A stretch of 64,000 bases of DNA from Butyrivibrio sp. MB2005 (GCF_000424285.1 NZ_AUJP01000019.1:41889-105888); one strand, 5' to 3'. Positions 8,027 through 19,967 are shown, numbered from the stretch's first letter. The notes: generated by a model from the letters alone, not told the origin. Translations and numbers: made by a program.

Positions 8027-9346
8027 GTGAGTAAGGTAGTAAAATTCGGCGGAAGCTCCTGCGCTGATGCCAATCAGTTCAAGAAGGTCGCAGAGATCAT
8101 TCACGCAGATGCAGAGAGAAGATTCGTAGTAGTTTCTGCTCCCGGTAAACGCAGCGATAGCGACACGAAGGTTACTGATATGTTGTATCAGACCTATGCA
8201 CTTGCTGAAGCAGGAAAAGATTTTTCCAAGCAGCTTGCGGCAATCGAGGCCAGATATAATGAGATTATCAAGGGACTTAAGCTTAAGCTTTCTCTTAAGG
8301 ATCAGTTTGCTGAGATTGAGAAGCAGTTTAAGGCAAAAGCCGGAAAAGACTACGCTGCATCAAGAGGTGAATATCTTAACGGTGTTCTGATGGCAAACTA
8401 TCTTGGCTTTGAGTTTATAGATCCCAAGGAAGTTGTTCTTTTTGATGATGATGATTCATTTGATGCAGAGATCACCAACAGAAGAGTCGCTAAGAGACTT
8501 AAGGGTGTTGAGAATGCAGTAATCCCGGGATTCTACGGTGCTTACGAGGATGGCAAAATAAAGACCTTCTCAAGAGGAGGATCGGATATCACAGGTTCTA
8601 TCATTGCAAGAGCTATTCATGCTGATGTTTATGAGAACTGGACTGATGTATCAGGATTCCTTGTAGCGGATCCCAGAATCGTTGACAGACCGCAGCCCAT
8701 CGAGACTATCACTTATACAGAGCTTCGAGAGCTTGCATACATGGGTGCATCGGTTCTTCATGAGGATGCGATTTTCCCTGTAAGAAAAGAAGGTATTCCG
8801 ATCAACATCAGAAATACCAACAGACCTGATGATGCAGGTACATGGATTGTAGAATCCACAGCCAAGAAATCAAAATTCACAATCACAGGTATCGCAGGTA
8901 AGAAGGGCTTTTGCTGTGTGAATATCAATAAGGACATGATGAACTCAGAGGTTGGATTTGTAAGAAGAGTTCTTCAGGCCTTTGAGGATCAGGCTATCTC
9001 CATTGAACATGTTCCTTCAGGAATCGACACAATGACAGTGTTCGTAGCTCAGGAGGATTTCATTGATAAGGAGCAGGCAGTTGTTTCGGAGATCCACCGC
9101 CTTGCAAAACCTGATCTTCTTGAGATTGAATCAGACCTTGCGCTTATCGCGGTAGTTGGTCGCGGAATGAAGAGACAGCGCGGAACAGCAGCAAGAATCT
9201 TCTCAGCTCTTGCTCATGTAAACGTAAACTGCCGAATGATCGATCAGGGTTCATCCGAGCTTAACATCATAATCGGTGTGGAGAGCAAGGACTTTGAAAA
9301 AGCAATAAAGGCCATTTACGATATCTTCGTAATGACACAGCTTTAA
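8027..9346 (+). CDS. Aspartate kinase
   Basis: Phosphorylates aspartate, the first step toward lysine, diaminopimelate, threonine and methionine. The kinase domain opens with VVKFGGSSCADANQF and contains FSRGGSDITGSIIA and VLHEDAIFPV. The C-terminal part carries tandem ACT domains (TITGIAGKKGFCCVNI and LALIAVVGRGM), so allosteric feedback is expected; the effector cannot be deduced. The start is a GTG at 8027, ten bases after GAGGAG. An ATG at 8020 is only three bases from that site and would give a four-codon ORF. Length (439) suits the monofunctional aspartokinase of Clostridia. It ends before a strong bidirectional terminator. Confidence 0.95.
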   Translation: MSKVVKFGGSSCADANQFKKVAEIIHADAERRFVVVSAPGKRSDSDTKVTDMLYQTYALAEAGKDFSKQLAAIEARYNEIIKGLKLKLSLKDQFAEIEKQFKAKAGKDYAASRGEYLNGVLMANYLGFEFIDPKEVVLFDDDDSFDAEITNRRVAKRLKGVENAVIPGFYGAYEDGKIKTFSRGGSDITGSIIARAIHADVYENWTDVSGFLVADPRIVDRPQPIETITYTELRELAYMGASVLHEDAIFPVRKEGIPINIRNTNRPDDAGTWIVESTAKKSKFTITGIAGKKGFCCVNINKDMMNSEVGFVRRVLQAFEDQAISIEHVPSGIDTMTVFVAQEDFIDKEQAVVSEIHRLAKPDLLEIESDLALIAVVGRGMKRQRGTAARIFSALAHVNVNCRMIDQGSSELNIIIGVESKDFEKAIKAIYDIFVMTQL

Positions 9347-9364
9347 TAGATTAAGAAAAAATAA

Positions 9365-9407
9365 GAGCTTCGCACATTCATTTCGGTGGATGGTGCGAAG
9401 CTCATTT
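9365..9407. terminator. Bidirectional terminator between convergent genes
   Basis: An 11-bp perfect stem, GAGCTTCGCAC (9365-9375) with GTGCGAAGCTC (9393-9403). ATTTTAA follows on the plus strand, and on the minus strand TTATTTTTTC follows. It serves aspartokinase and the convergent membrane-protein gene. Confidence 0.8.
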
Positions 9408-9440
9408 TAATTGTTGCCTAATATCTTTTTTAAATACGCT

Positions 9441-10214
9441 TTACTTTAAAAGAAAATCGATGAAAGCCTTGGATACTTCAGGGCGCTCAGTGCTGGCAGC
9501 TATGCCGGCGATTGGTGTAACTCCGATGTAACATTCATAGTCTGTAAGCTTCTGACTGTCCTCCAGGATGATGCCCATGGGAATAGGCTGCTCCATTTCT
9601 GCAGGATCTCTTCTTACGAATTCATAGTTTCCTTCATCTTCCGCAGTTACCATCTCTCCGTTTGCGAGAGCCTTTTCAGCTTCTTCTTTGGCTTTAATAA
9701 CTTCTGCGTAGTCTATGTAATATACCTTATCGCCGAGGGCTTCAAGCTCTGCCTCAGAATAAACATCTCTAAGATCGAGGAACATCTCGTTTTTGGTGAA
9801 ATTCTCAAAAAGCTGAGGGTCAGCTGCGAAAACATCCAGTTCTTTTGCGGCTATCATGGCATATATTCTCTCCATGGTGGTGTAATCCATCTGACCGCCT
9901 GCTCCATCAGCTGAGAGAGAAGTTGTTGTATCGATATATACTTCTTCTTCATCTGTATTAATGCCTTGAGCTTCGGCGAATTCTGCTTCCAGGGGGTCAG
10001 ATCCGATAAAGGATGCGGCATTTACAAACATGGCATTCAGTGCATAGGGCTTATTTGAGCTGATATCACGAACAAGCATGACAAGCATTATTATCGAAAA
10101 GATCGCTACAAAGGTGTGGATCTTGTAGTAATCCCAGAAATATTCAAGGTGCGCCTTGAAGCCCATGCCCTTCAAAGCCTGCCACTGGCTTCTTTTTTCT
10201 TCATTTATATTCAT
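9441..10214 (-). CDS. Membrane-anchored protein of unknown function
   Basis: A 257-residue protein I do not recognise beyond its architecture. A charged N-terminus is followed by one membrane segment (about residues 34-50, THTFVAIFSIIMLVMLV-like) and an extracytoplasmic acidic domain of about 200 residues. That domain has alternating strands and helices (ELDVFAADPQLFENF, then CYIGVTPIAGIAAS) and ends PEVSKAFIDFLLK, which recalls the end of ABC solute-binding proteins, where such a helix closes the second lobe. A membrane-tethered binding protein is therefore a possibility but not shown. The start has AAGGAG upstream. It is convergent with aspartokinase and divergent from the guaB unit. Confidence 0.65.
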   Translation of the reverse strand: MNINEEKRSQWQALKGMGFKAHLEYFWDYYKIHTFVAIFSIIMLVMLVRDISSNKPYALNAMFVNAASFIGSDPLEAEFAEAQGINTDEEEVYIDTTTSLSADGAGGQMDYTTMERIYAMIAAKELDVFAADPQLFENFTKNEMFLDLRDVYSEAELEALGDKVYYIDYAEVIKAKEEAEKALANGEMVTAEDEGNYEFVRRDPAEMEQPIPMGIILEDSQKLTDYECYIGVTPIAGIAASTERPEVSKAFIDFLLK

Positions 10215-10391
10215 TTTGTAACTCCTTTTTTCCTATAATAACTTTTTGATTATAAAACAAAATTGTGAATATTATAAGAAAACTTATTTTTTTTATTAAT
10301 TTTTTTCTTTTTTCTAGGTATAATTATTATTGCAAGTTATTGTATGTTAATATATCATATCCTTTAAAAAGTTAATCGGAAGGAAATCAAT
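10215..10391. other. AT-rich divergent intergenic region
   Basis: This 177-base gap is very rich in A and T. On the plus strand TATAAT lies at 10319-10324 without a good -35, and TTGCAA (10330-10335) with TATCAT (10353-10358) at a 17-base spacing is a second candidate. I see no hairpin, riboswitch core or operator in it. Confidence 0.4.
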
Positions 10392-12376
<1,985 letters not shown>

Positions 12377-12400
12377 TACATATTCAAGGAGGCGGGTTTT

Positions 12401-15058
12401 TTGGAACGAGAAGGCCATAAAAACTCAGCAAATTCAATAAAGATACGGGATAAAGAACTCCGGAGATGGCAGGATGCCTTTACATCCATAGCAGGAGTCT
12501 ATTTATGCTGTTTGGATATGTCAGGAGAGAAGATCTCCGATTTTTCAGGGAGCCCGCTCGAGGTTTCCACAATAAAAAAAGCTGTTGATGATATTCATAT
12601 CAGAAACATTTTTCAGAGAGTAACCGAAGGTGATTTGGAGGATCAGGCCGTTGAGCGCACACTGATCCCCAATCTTCGGATTGCTGCTGTTGCTGCCAAG
12701 GTCGAAGGCAAGGCAAGATTAGTATGGATTATCTGCGCCGTACTCAAGGATATTGAGTACGAGCCGGATCTGTACGACATTGAGCCCGTAAGCGATTTCC
12801 CCCACATGATAACTGAAAAGGAATTTTACAATACTCTTGATTTTGTCAGGATTACTTCTGTTGCCATGGTTCGGGCGAAAAAGACAGAGGATGAGGCAGC
12901 AGCTTCTACAGCAGAGAATTTCAAGAGATCAGAGGATTTCAAGGTTTCCTTCCATCGCGCTGAGATAATGACGGAGATAGTATCCCTCCTTGACAGTGAT
13001 GATGAGATTGAATCCGTAATGCTGCAGATCCTGCAGAAAATCTGTGAATACCTCGATATCAGCAATGCTTTTATCGCAAGGATGCATCAGGAAGATCACC
13101 TGATGGATGCCATAGTCCAGTGGAAGACTGAAGGCGCATACAACGTCTTCGAAGAGACCGATGATCTGGACAGATGCTGGTTCATCGGAAGCTCACAGAT
13201 GGTTGCTGTATCAGGCAGTACCACTATGAATGCCGGTGAGAGGGAACAGCTTGAGGACCTTGGAATATATGCCGTTGTGGCAGTTCCAATTGTAATAGCA
13301 GAACAGATTCCTTTCTATGCATGCTTTGCAGAGACCAGAGAGAATAGAGAGTGGATCGTAAATGATATCAAGTTCATAAATGATTCCATCAAGATCCTGC
13401 AGAATATCATTACCAAGAGAATTCAGAGGAACTCCATTGCCAGCTCCTTTAATTCTTTAGAGGCAGTACTTGATAACGTGGGAAGTGCAATCTATGTAAG
13501 ATGTATGAAGACTGATGAGCTGCTTTTTGCAAACAGAAGTCTTAAGAAGCATTTTGCAAAAGAGCTTCAGAAGAACACACTTAAGGATCTTTTTGAAGCA
13601 AACATTCCGCCGAGAAGTCACAGCGGCAATTATGAGATTTACTACGAAGCAAAAGACAGATGGTTTGATCTTTATTACACCAGGATTAAGTGGGTTGACG
13701 GAAGGCTTGTTTCCCTCTGCGCAATCTATGAGATCACTGAGAAAAAGATATATCAAAAGAGAATAGAGCAGCAGGCTTATACCGATTTCCTCACAGGTCT
13801 TTACAACAGACTTTGCTGTGAGAGAGATCTTGTTACCTATGTGGAGCAGGCTAAGACAAACAATACCAAGGGTATGCTTATGTACCTTGACCTTGATGAT
13901 TTCAAGAAGATAAACGACGGTCTTGGGCATCAATACGGCGATGTGCTTTTGCAGGATATTTCCGCTGCCATAAAGTCTATCGATGGCGTACAGAATTCCT
14001 GCTACAGAATGGGCGGAGATGAGTTTGTCATCATCGTTCCTCCGGAAAGCTACGACAGAGTCGACAGTATTCTTGAGGAGATAAAGAGAGCCTTTGCGAC
14101 ACCCTGGTATCTGAAGGATGGCGATTATTACTGCACTATGAGTATGGGTATCGTTGAATTCCCTACTGCAGGAGATACGGTTGAGGAACTTATCCGCAAA
14201 TCCGATATCGCCATGTATGAAGCCAAGAAGTCAGGTAAAAACAGAATATCACAGTATTCTGAGAGTATAGATGCATCCACCATCCGCAGACTTGATATGG
14301 AAAAAGCCATGTATAAGGCTGTGGAGGACAGCTGCAATGAGTTCGAGGTTTATTATCAGCCTATTTTGCAGATAGATGACAAGGATCAGATTGTGGCAGC
14401 GGAAGCGTTTGTCAGATGGGACAGCAGAAGCCTTGGTTCAGTAAGCCCCGCAGAGTTTTTGTCTCTTGCAGAGTACCTTGGACTTATCAATCCTATAGGA
14501 GAGTATGTCCTTAGAAAAGCCACCAAGCAGTGCGGCAGATGGAGCAAGAAGCTTAAGCGCAAGATGAAGATCCATGTAAATATGTCCGTTGTGCAGCTGA
14601 TGCAGCCGGATATTGCAGCCAAGATCGGAGAAGCTCTTGAAGAAGCAGGCATAGGTCCTGATCAGCTGATTCTCGATGTGGGCGAAGCTCTTACTATGAA
14701 CAACACAGAGCGTACAAAGGGTGCCATTGAGAAGATAAGCGAGATGGGAGTTATGCTCTCTCTTGATGATTTCGGAACAGGTTACAGTTCCTTAAGCGGA
14801 CTTAGGGCATATCCATTTGCCGTTGTTAAGATCGACAGGACCATAACAAGTGAGCTTGGAAAAGAAAGCTATGCAGTATCTCTTGTTCAGTCACTTATGG
14901 ACCTTTCAGGAGCCATTAATGCAGATGTCTGCGTAGAGGGTATTGAGAAAAAGCAGCAGCTTAACATTCTTAAGGACTTAAATGTTCCTCTTGCGCAGGG
15001 ACAGTATTTCTCACAGCCTCTTGATGCAGCTGAATTTGAGAAGAAGTATATCAAGTGA
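12401..15058 (+). CDS. GAF-PAS-GGDEF-EAL signalling protein with an altered EAL site
   Basis: An 885-residue soluble cyclic-di-GMP protein starting at a TTG eight bases after AAGGAGG. Apparent domains are an uncharacterised N-terminus (1-180), a GAF-like domain (about 190-345), a PAS-like domain (about 350-455), a GGDEF domain (about 460-615) with intact MGGDEF at 537-542, and an EAL domain (about 630-885). The EAL domain keeps DDFGTGYSS (789-797) and VKIDR. Its signature is EAF (668-670) rather than EAL, and the usual ExTE metal motif reads DVGE. It may therefore make c-di-GMP while the EAL half is weak or only a binding module. Downstream of guaB by 24 bases. Confidence 0.88.
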   Translation: MEREGHKNSANSIKIRDKELRRWQDAFTSIAGVYLCCLDMSGEKISDFSGSPLEVSTIKKAVDDIHIRNIFQRVTEGDLEDQAVERTLIPNLRIAAVAAKVEGKARLVWIICAVLKDIEYEPDLYDIEPVSDFPHMITEKEFYNTLDFVRITSVAMVRAKKTEDEAAASTAENFKRSEDFKVSFHRAEIMTEIVSLLDSDDEIESVMLQILQKICEYLDISNAFIARMHQEDHLMDAIVQWKTEGAYNVFEETDDLDRCWFIGSSQMVAVSGSTTMNAGEREQLEDLGIYAVVAVPIVIAEQIPFYACFAETRENREWIVNDIKFINDSIKILQNIITKRIQRNSIASSFNSLEAVLDNVGSAIYVRCMKTDELLFANRSLKKHFAKELQKNTLKDLFEANIPPRSHSGNYEIYYEAKDRWFDLYYTRIKWVDGRLVSLCAIYEITEKKIYQKRIEQQAYTDFLTGLYNRLCCERDLVTYVEQAKTNNTKGMLMYLDLDDFKKINDGLGHQYGDVLLQDISAAIKSIDGVQNSCYRMGGDEFVIIVPPESYDRVDSILEEIKRAFATPWYLKDGDYYCTMSMGIVEFPTAGDTVEELIRKSDIAMYEAKKSGKNRISQYSESIDASTIRRLDMEKAMYKAVEDSCNEFEVYYQPILQIDDKDQIVAAEAFVRWDSRSLGSVSPAEFLSLAEYLGLINPIGEYVLRKATKQCGRWSKKLKRKMKIHVNMSVVQLMQPDIAAKIGEALEEAGIGPDQLILDVGEALTMNNTERTKGAIEKISEMGVMLSLDDFGTGYSSLSGLRAYPFAVVKIDRTITSELGKESYAVSLVQSLMDLSGAINADVCVEGIEKKQQLNILKDLNVPLAQGQYFSQPLDAAEFEKKYIK

Positions 15059-15184
15059 ATGCCGGCCTTTTTGCTATGATGTACAAAAGGCTTGCATTGT
15101 GTGGTAAAATAATATAAGCGGCGAAGACTCACTATAAGGCTTCGCTGTTTCGAATTAAAGTTTATTAGATTGGAATTACAGAAA

Positions 15185-16846
15185 ATGTCAGAAGAATCAA
15201 GAAATTTTATTGAGCAGGAGATTGACAAGGATTTAAAGGAGGGCGTTTACGACCACGTTGTCACAAGATTTCCGCCTGAGCCGAATGGGTTTTTACATAT
15301 CGGACACGCTAAGAGCATACTTTTAAACTATGGTCTTGCAAAAGAATATAACGGCAAATTCAACATGAGATTTGACGATACCAACCCCACCAAGGAGAAG
15401 TCCGAATTCATGGACGCTATCATCGAGGATGTTAACTGGCTTGGGGCTGATTATGAGGACAGACTTTTCCATGCATCAGATTATTTCGACAAGATGTATG
15501 AGAATGCAGTTAAGCTTATTAAGAAGGGCAAGGCTTATGTTTCAGAGCTCACAGCTGAAGAGATGCGTGAGTACAGAGGAACACTTACAGAGCCCGGCAA
15601 GAACGATCCTAACAGAGACAGAAGTGTAGAAGAGAACCTTCGTCTTTTTGAAGAAATGAAAAACGGCAGCGTAGAAGACGGAGCCATGACACTTAGAGCA
15701 AAGATCGATATGGCATCACCTAACATCAACATGCGTGATCCTATCATCTACAGAGTTGCTCACATGACACATGCTCGTACAGGCGATAAGTGGTGTATTT
15801 ATCCCATGTATGATTTCGCACATCCCATTGAGGATGCAGAAGAGGGAATTACACATTCCATCTGCACACTTGAGTTTGAAGATCACAGACCGCTTTATGA
15901 CTGGGTCAAGATCGAGTGTGAATATGAGAATCCTCCGCGTCAGATCGAGTTTGCAAAGCTCTATCTTCAGAACGTGGTTACAGGTAAGAGATACATCAAG
16001 AAGCTGGTTGAGGACGGCATAGTTGACGGATGGGATGATCCCAGACTTGTTTCTATAGCTGCTCTTAGACGCCGCGGCTTTACTCCTGAATCAATCCAGA
16101 AGTTCGTTGAGCTTTGTGGTGTAAGTAAGGCTAACTCAACAGCTGATTATGCAATGCTTGAGTATTGTATCAGAGAGGATCTTAAGCCCAAGGCAAAGAG
16201 AATGATGGCTATTCTTGATCCGGTTAAGCTTATCATCGACAACTATCCGGAAGGACAGATCGAGATGCTTCCCATCGAGAACAACAAGGAAGCACCGGAG
16301 CTTGGAAGCAGAGAGATTCCTTTTGGAAAAGAGCTTTGGATTGAGCGTGAAGACTTCATGGAGGAGCCTCCGAAGAAGTACTTCAGACTGTTCCCCGGCA
16401 ACGAGGTTCGTCTCATGAACGCTTACTTCGTAACCTGCACAGGCTGTGTGAAGGATGCTGATGGCAATGTGACAGAGATCCACTGCACATACGATCCCGA
16501 GACCAAGGGCGGAGACAGCCCCGATGGCAGAAAGGTGAAGGGAACAATTCACTGGGTATCAGCAAAGGAGTGCGGCGAAGCAACAGTAAGACTTTATGAG
16601 AACATTATTGATGAGGAAAAGGGCGTTTATAACGAAGACGGTTCACTTAACTTAAACCCCAATTCCATCACAGTTATTGAGAATGCTAAGCTGGAGCCCG
16701 AGCTTATGGAAGCTAAGGCTTATGATAAATTCCAGTTTGTGAGAAACGGATTCTTCTGTGTAGACAGCAAGGATTCCAAAGATGGAGCGCCGGTATTTAA
16801 CCGCATCGTTTCATTAAAGAGTTCGTTTGTATTACCGAAGGCATAA
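15185..16846 (+). CDS. glnS: Glutaminyl-tRNA synthetase
   Basis: Charges tRNA-Gln directly with glutamine. The class I HIGH region is [15 protein letters not shown], followed by the DDTNP tRNA-acceptor segment and DFAHPIEDA. The [17 protein letters not shown] segment and CIREDL region are typical. The second class I signature, MSKRKL in E. coli, is here [10 protein letters not shown], with a one-residue insertion but a retained Lys-Arg. The C-terminal anticodon-binding barrels are complete and length (553) matches the family. The ATG at 15185 is preferred to a TTG at 15170 because it yields the usual N-terminus [13 protein letters not shown]; the ribosome site is weak. The next gene follows after 27 bases. 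Confidence 0.95.
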   Translation: MSEESRNFIEQEIDKDLKEGVYDHVVTRFPPEPNGFLHIGHAKSILLNYGLAKEYNGKFNMRFDDTNPTKEKSEFMDAIIEDVNWLGADYEDRLFHASDYFDKMYENAVKLIKKGKAYVSELTAEEMREYRGTLTEPGKNDPNRDRSVEENLRLFEEMKNGSVEDGAMTLRAKIDMASPNINMRDPIIYRVAHMTHARTGDKWCIYPMYDFAHPIEDAEEGITHSICTLEFEDHRPLYDWVKIECEYENPPRQIEFAKLYLQNVVTGKRYIKKLVEDGIVDGWDDPRLVSIAALRRRGFTPESIQKFVELCGVSKANSTADYAMLEYCIREDLKPKAKRMMAILDPVKLIIDNYPEGQIEMLPIENNKEAPELGSREIPFGKELWIEREDFMEEPPKKYFRLFPGNEVRLMNAYFVTCTGCVKDADGNVTEIHCTYDPETKGGDSPDGRKVKGTIHWVSAKECGEATVRLYENIIDEEKGVYNEDGSLNLNPNSITVIENAKLEPELMEAKAYDKFQFVRNGFFCVDSKDSKDGAPVFNRIVSLKSSFVLPKA

Positions 16847-16873
16847 AATACTATTTTCTTGTGAGGTGGCAAA

Positions 16874-17737
16874 ATGGGATTTTTAGATGGACTTAAGAAA
16901 TTCGGACTTGGAGCGCTTGAAGATGAAGAGCTTTACGAGGATCCTAAAAAGAAGGCGGTAAAAAAGGAAGAGCCTAAAAAGCAAGCCCTGCCTTTAAATG
17001 AGGAGACACTTCTTTTTGATAAGAAGTACACATGTCCTATTTGTGATTCTCAATTTGATTCGAAGACTGTCAGATCCGGTAAAGTACGTGTTAAGAGCCA
17101 GGATGTGGATCTTAGGAATACCTACAATGAGATTGATCCCAGCAAGTACGATATAGTTACCTGCCCTAACTGCGGATATTCCACACTTGCCAAGTACTAT
17201 GGCAATCTGACCAAGTTCCAGATTGATGAGATCAAGGGTAAGATCAGTGCCAACTTTAAAAAGCATGAATTTGGCAAGGTGACCTACACCTATGAAGAAG
17301 CAAGAATGCGATATGAACTCGCCATTGCTACTGCTATGGTTAAAAAGTCCAAGAATTCCGAGAAGGCTTATCTGTGTCTTAAGATGGCATGGCTTATCCG
17401 TGGTGAGAATGAGCACATGGATCCGGCTACAGAGGGCTATGAAGAGAAGCAGAAGGCCAATAAGGCTGAAGAGCTTGATCTTCTTAAGAAGGCTCTTGAT
17501 GGCTTCGTAATTGCAAGACAGAGCGAGACTCCGCCAATCGCAGGAATGGATGAGCTTACACTCGATTATCTCATGGCTGCCATTGGTCTTGAGGTCAAGG
17601 ATTATGACATGGCCAATAAGATGGTAGGAAATATCATCCTTTCAAGAACAGCTAACTCCCGTCTTAAGGAGAAGGCAAAGGACCTTAAAGAAAAGATCGC
17701 AGAGGATATGAAGAACAATCCTCCGGCACAGGCATAA
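16874..17737 (+). CDS. DUF2225 family protein with zinc-ribbon cysteines
   Basis: A 287-residue protein of the DUF2225 family. The signature is a metal-binding pair, CPICDSQFDSK and CPNCGYSTLAKYYG (about residues 55-120). Helical repeats follow (EARMRYELAIATAMVKKS onward) that look like TPR-type packing. The N-terminus is Lys/Glu rich and probably flexible. The family is common in Clostridia and is of unknown function; a role in protein or RNA interaction is only suggested by the fold. The ATG at 16874 has GTGAGGTGG before it. It lies 27 bases after glnS and ends before a strong terminator, so the two probably share a transcript. Confidence 0.85.
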   Translation: MGFLDGLKKFGLGALEDEELYEDPKKKAVKKEEPKKQALPLNEETLLFDKKYTCPICDSQFDSKTVRSGKVRVKSQDVDLRNTYNEIDPSKYDIVTCPNCGYSTLAKYYGNLTKFQIDEIKGKISANFKKHEFGKVTYTYEEARMRYELAIATAMVKKSKNSEKAYLCLKMAWLIRGENEHMDPATEGYEEKQKANKAEELDLLKKALDGFVIARQSETPPIAGMDELTLDYLMAAIGLEVKDYDMANKMVGNIILSRTANSRLKEKAKDLKEKIAEDMKNNPPAQA

Positions 17738-17800
17738 AACATAGAAAAGACCGGGATTATATCATTAAGTTAACCTTGGCCCGGACAACAAAAAGAATCC

Positions 17801-17833
17801 AAGAGGATGTCGGAATTCCGATATCCTCTTTTT
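17801..17833 (+). terminator. Rho-independent terminator after the DUF2225 gene
   Basis: A 13-bp stem with one G-U pair joins positions 17801-17813 and 17818-17830 around an AATT loop, followed by a run of T (TCTTTTT). This is a textbook terminator closing the glnS-DUF2225 unit. Confidence 0.85.
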
Positions 17834-18010
17834 GCGATTCAGACATTAGTTTAATGCTGTAACCCCAGTCCTGGTAAGCAATAGAGACTTTACATTTTTT
17901 ACTTTTTTTTAATTTTTATCCATGTAAAATAATGAGATAATTATAGTAGCAGTTGCCTATTTTGACTGGCAAAGGGATTGTCATAGGGAGTTAGCAGTCG
18001 AGGGTATTTT

Positions 18011-19435
18011 ATGAAGCGGATTTTGAAAAAATACATGAGCCTCAAATACCGCATACCATCTATCATTATATTGAGCCTTCTGATATTAGGCTCATCGATA
18101 ATCGGTATTTCATATAAGAGATACGAAGAAATTAACGTGGAGAAGCACGTTAAGATGGCACAAGGCATAACTATGCTTATGGCTGAGAACTTTGATGCCC
18201 AGAAGATAGATTATTATATGGAGAATAATTATTCCTTAGACGAGTATAAAGATCTTATTGAGCATTATAAGCTCATTATGGATAGCTACCTTGATGTAAA
18301 ACACATATACATATATAAGTTTTTCAAGGATAAAGAAGATGGTCCGTTAAACGGTCGTGTGATCGTGGATATGATTGAGACAGGCGAGGACAGTATGCTC
18401 TATGGATCTAGCGCCACGGTTGGAAATACTTATTTAGCAGGCGAAGAGACCGCCGCTGTCTATGACCGAATGATTTCCGGTCAGGAATGTGTATTTGAAA
18501 AGAATCGGATAGGCGAGCGGGAAGTGACGTTCCTTGCGTATATCAAGCCGATAATGGACAGCGAAGGTAATTATATGTGCAGTATGGGTGTTGATTTCTC
18601 TCTCAATGAGCTGTACGGAAAAGGAATCCAGTTTATTATTGAGCTGTTGGTGGTAATAACGGTTGTAATACTTGCTGTTATCATAGGTGTAAATATCCTG
18701 CTCTCTGTAATTCTGTTCAGACCCCTTGAAAAGATGACAAGCTGTATCCAGTCCTTTAAGTTTGATACAGACAAAGACAGGTTCGATAACTTAAATGGAT
18801 TCGAATCACTGAACATTCATCTGAATAATGAGATAGATGAGCTGTATAACGCTTTGCTTCTTTCGCTTAAGGACAGTGCTTATTATGTGTCCAACTTCAA
18901 CAGGGCCAAGAATGAGATAGAAGAAATAAGCGAAACGGCCTACAAGGACGCCCTGACTTCCGTTGGCAGTAAAACGGCCTACAATGGCGCTATAGCTAAG
19001 TTGCAGGAAGATGTTGATAAGAAAAAGCTGTTTTGTTTTGGCTTCGTGATGATTGACGTGAATAATCTTAAGTATGTGAATGATACTTATGGCCACAAGC
19101 TGGGCGATGAATATATAAAGGGGTGTTGTAGTATTGTATGCAACGCTTTCAAGAGATCGCCGGTATTTCGAATTGGCGGGGATGAATTTGTTGTCATTCT
19201 AAAGGATGCTGATTATGATACCAGGATGGAACTTGTAGATGATATGGAGGAGGCTTTCACAGCTGCTTACAGCAATAAGGAAGTAGAACCGTACTACAGG
19301 TACTCGGCTTCTTATGGACATGCAATCTTTGATCCATTACTTGACAAGTCAGTTGAGGAAGTACTAAAAAGAGCTGACCAGCGGATGTACGAATATAAGA
19401 AAGAGTTCAAAAGAGTTAACGGAAGTTACAGATGA
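18011..19435 (+). CDS. Membrane sensor diguanylate cyclase (GGDEF)
   Basis: A 474-residue protein likely to make c-di-GMP in response to an external signal. It has a first membrane segment (about residues 16-36), an extracytoplasmic Cache-like sensor domain (about 40-205), a second membrane segment (about 208-240, FIIELLVVITVVILAVIIG-like), a HAMP-like linker and a C-terminal GGDEF domain. The active-site loop is RIGGDEFVVIL, and the domain entry reads DALTSVGSKTAY where DxLTGLxN is usual. No I-site RxxD is obvious before GGDEF. The ATG at 18011 follows GTCGAGGG. It stands alone, opposite a convergent acidic-protein gene. Confidence 0.88.
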   Translation: MKRILKKYMSLKYRIPSIIILSLLILGSSIIGISYKRYEEINVEKHVKMAQGITMLMAENFDAQKIDYYMENNYSLDEYKDLIEHYKLIMDSYLDVKHIYIYKFFKDKEDGPLNGRVIVDMIETGEDSMLYGSSATVGNTYLAGEETAAVYDRMISGQECVFEKNRIGEREVTFLAYIKPIMDSEGNYMCSMGVDFSLNELYGKGIQFIIELLVVITVVILAVIIGVNILLSVILFRPLEKMTSCIQSFKFDTDKDRFDNLNGFESLNIHLNNEIDELYNALLLSLKDSAYYVSNFNRAKNEIEEISETAYKDALTSVGSKTAYNGAIAKLQEDVDKKKLFCFGFVMIDVNNLKYVNDTYGHKLGDEYIKGCCSIVCNAFKRSPVFRIGGDEFVVILKDADYDTRMELVDDMEEAFTAAYSNKEVEPYYRYSASYGHAIFDPLLDKSVEEVLKRADQRMYEYKKEFKRVNGSYR

Positions 19436-19444
19436 CTATAAAAA

Positions 19445-19475
19445 GACCCGCGGGATCAAGATAATCCTGCGGGTC
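19445..19475. terminator. Terminator shared by convergent genes
   Basis: A 12-bp stem with one G-U pair joins 19445-19456 and 19464-19475. On the minus strand it is followed by CTTTTTATAG, so it mainly ends the acidic-protein gene. On the plus strand the T-run is missing. Confidence 0.65.
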
Positions 19476-19498
19476 ATAAAAATCTCATATTTGGTAAA

Positions 19499-19828
19499 TC
19501 AAAGAGCGCCGTCCATCTTCTTGAGATCATTTATATCATCGTCTTCATCATCGAAGAACTCTTCTGTTTTAACGGGCTCGCTATCTTCAGAATCATCATC
19601 TTCGTCTGCAAGATCCTCTTCAGCAGCTGAAGAATTGAGGCTTACATAGTGACGTCCGATGGAACTCTTAGGCTCCTCATCATCAAGATCCTCTTCATCA
19701 AATTCCTCAAAATCATCGAAGTCATCATCAAAATCTGAATCCTTCTGTGTAAGATAATAATAAACACCTGCAGCGGCAGCGCCTGCAGCAGCTGCAAAAA
19801 GAACTATTTTTCCAAAATGCTTAGACAT
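19499..19828 (-). CDS. Small membrane-anchored protein with a highly acidic tail
   Basis: A 109-residue protein. The start at 19828 was chosen because AAGGGAG lies five bases upstream; longer readings start at 19843 and 19885. One membrane segment (FGKIVLFAAAAGAAAAGVYYY) is followed by a tail dominated by Asp and Glu (DFDDDFDDFEEFDEEDLDDEE and similar). The alanine-rich helix resembles YtxH-type small membrane proteins, but no family is assigned. The topology suggests a cytosolic or surface polyanionic tail, perhaps for cation or protein binding, which is speculation. It diverges from the TetR gene, and the two promoter regions share about 180 bases. Confidence 0.7.
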   Translation of the reverse strand: MSKHFGKIVLFAAAAGAAAAGVYYYLTQKDSDFDDDFDDFEEFDEEDLDDEEPKSSIGRHYVSLNSSAAEEDLADEDDDSEDSEPVKTEEFFDDEDDDINDLKKMDGAL

Positions 19829-19938
19829 ATATTCTCCCTTCATAATGTAGCCCTGCTTGGATTTGTAAAAAATACAACAGAACATAAATTGATTTTAATA
19901 CAAATTGTCAGATAAGAAAAGCACCTGAGATTAAATCG

Positions 19939-19967
19939 TTGAAAAAAATGCCAGAAAATGCTATATT
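19939..19967 (+). promoter_or_regulatory. Candidate promoter of the TetR gene
   Basis: TTGAAA at 19939-19944 and TATATT at 19962-19967 with 17 bases between them and an extended -10 TG. The predicted start is about 35 bases before the ATG at 20009. Confidence 0.55.

Noticed and set aside
8020..8034. Four-codon leader peptide before aspartokinase, and a similar six-codon one at 21698
   Set aside because: These ATGs are too close to the ribosome sites and overlap the real starts; nothing supports a regulatory peptide.
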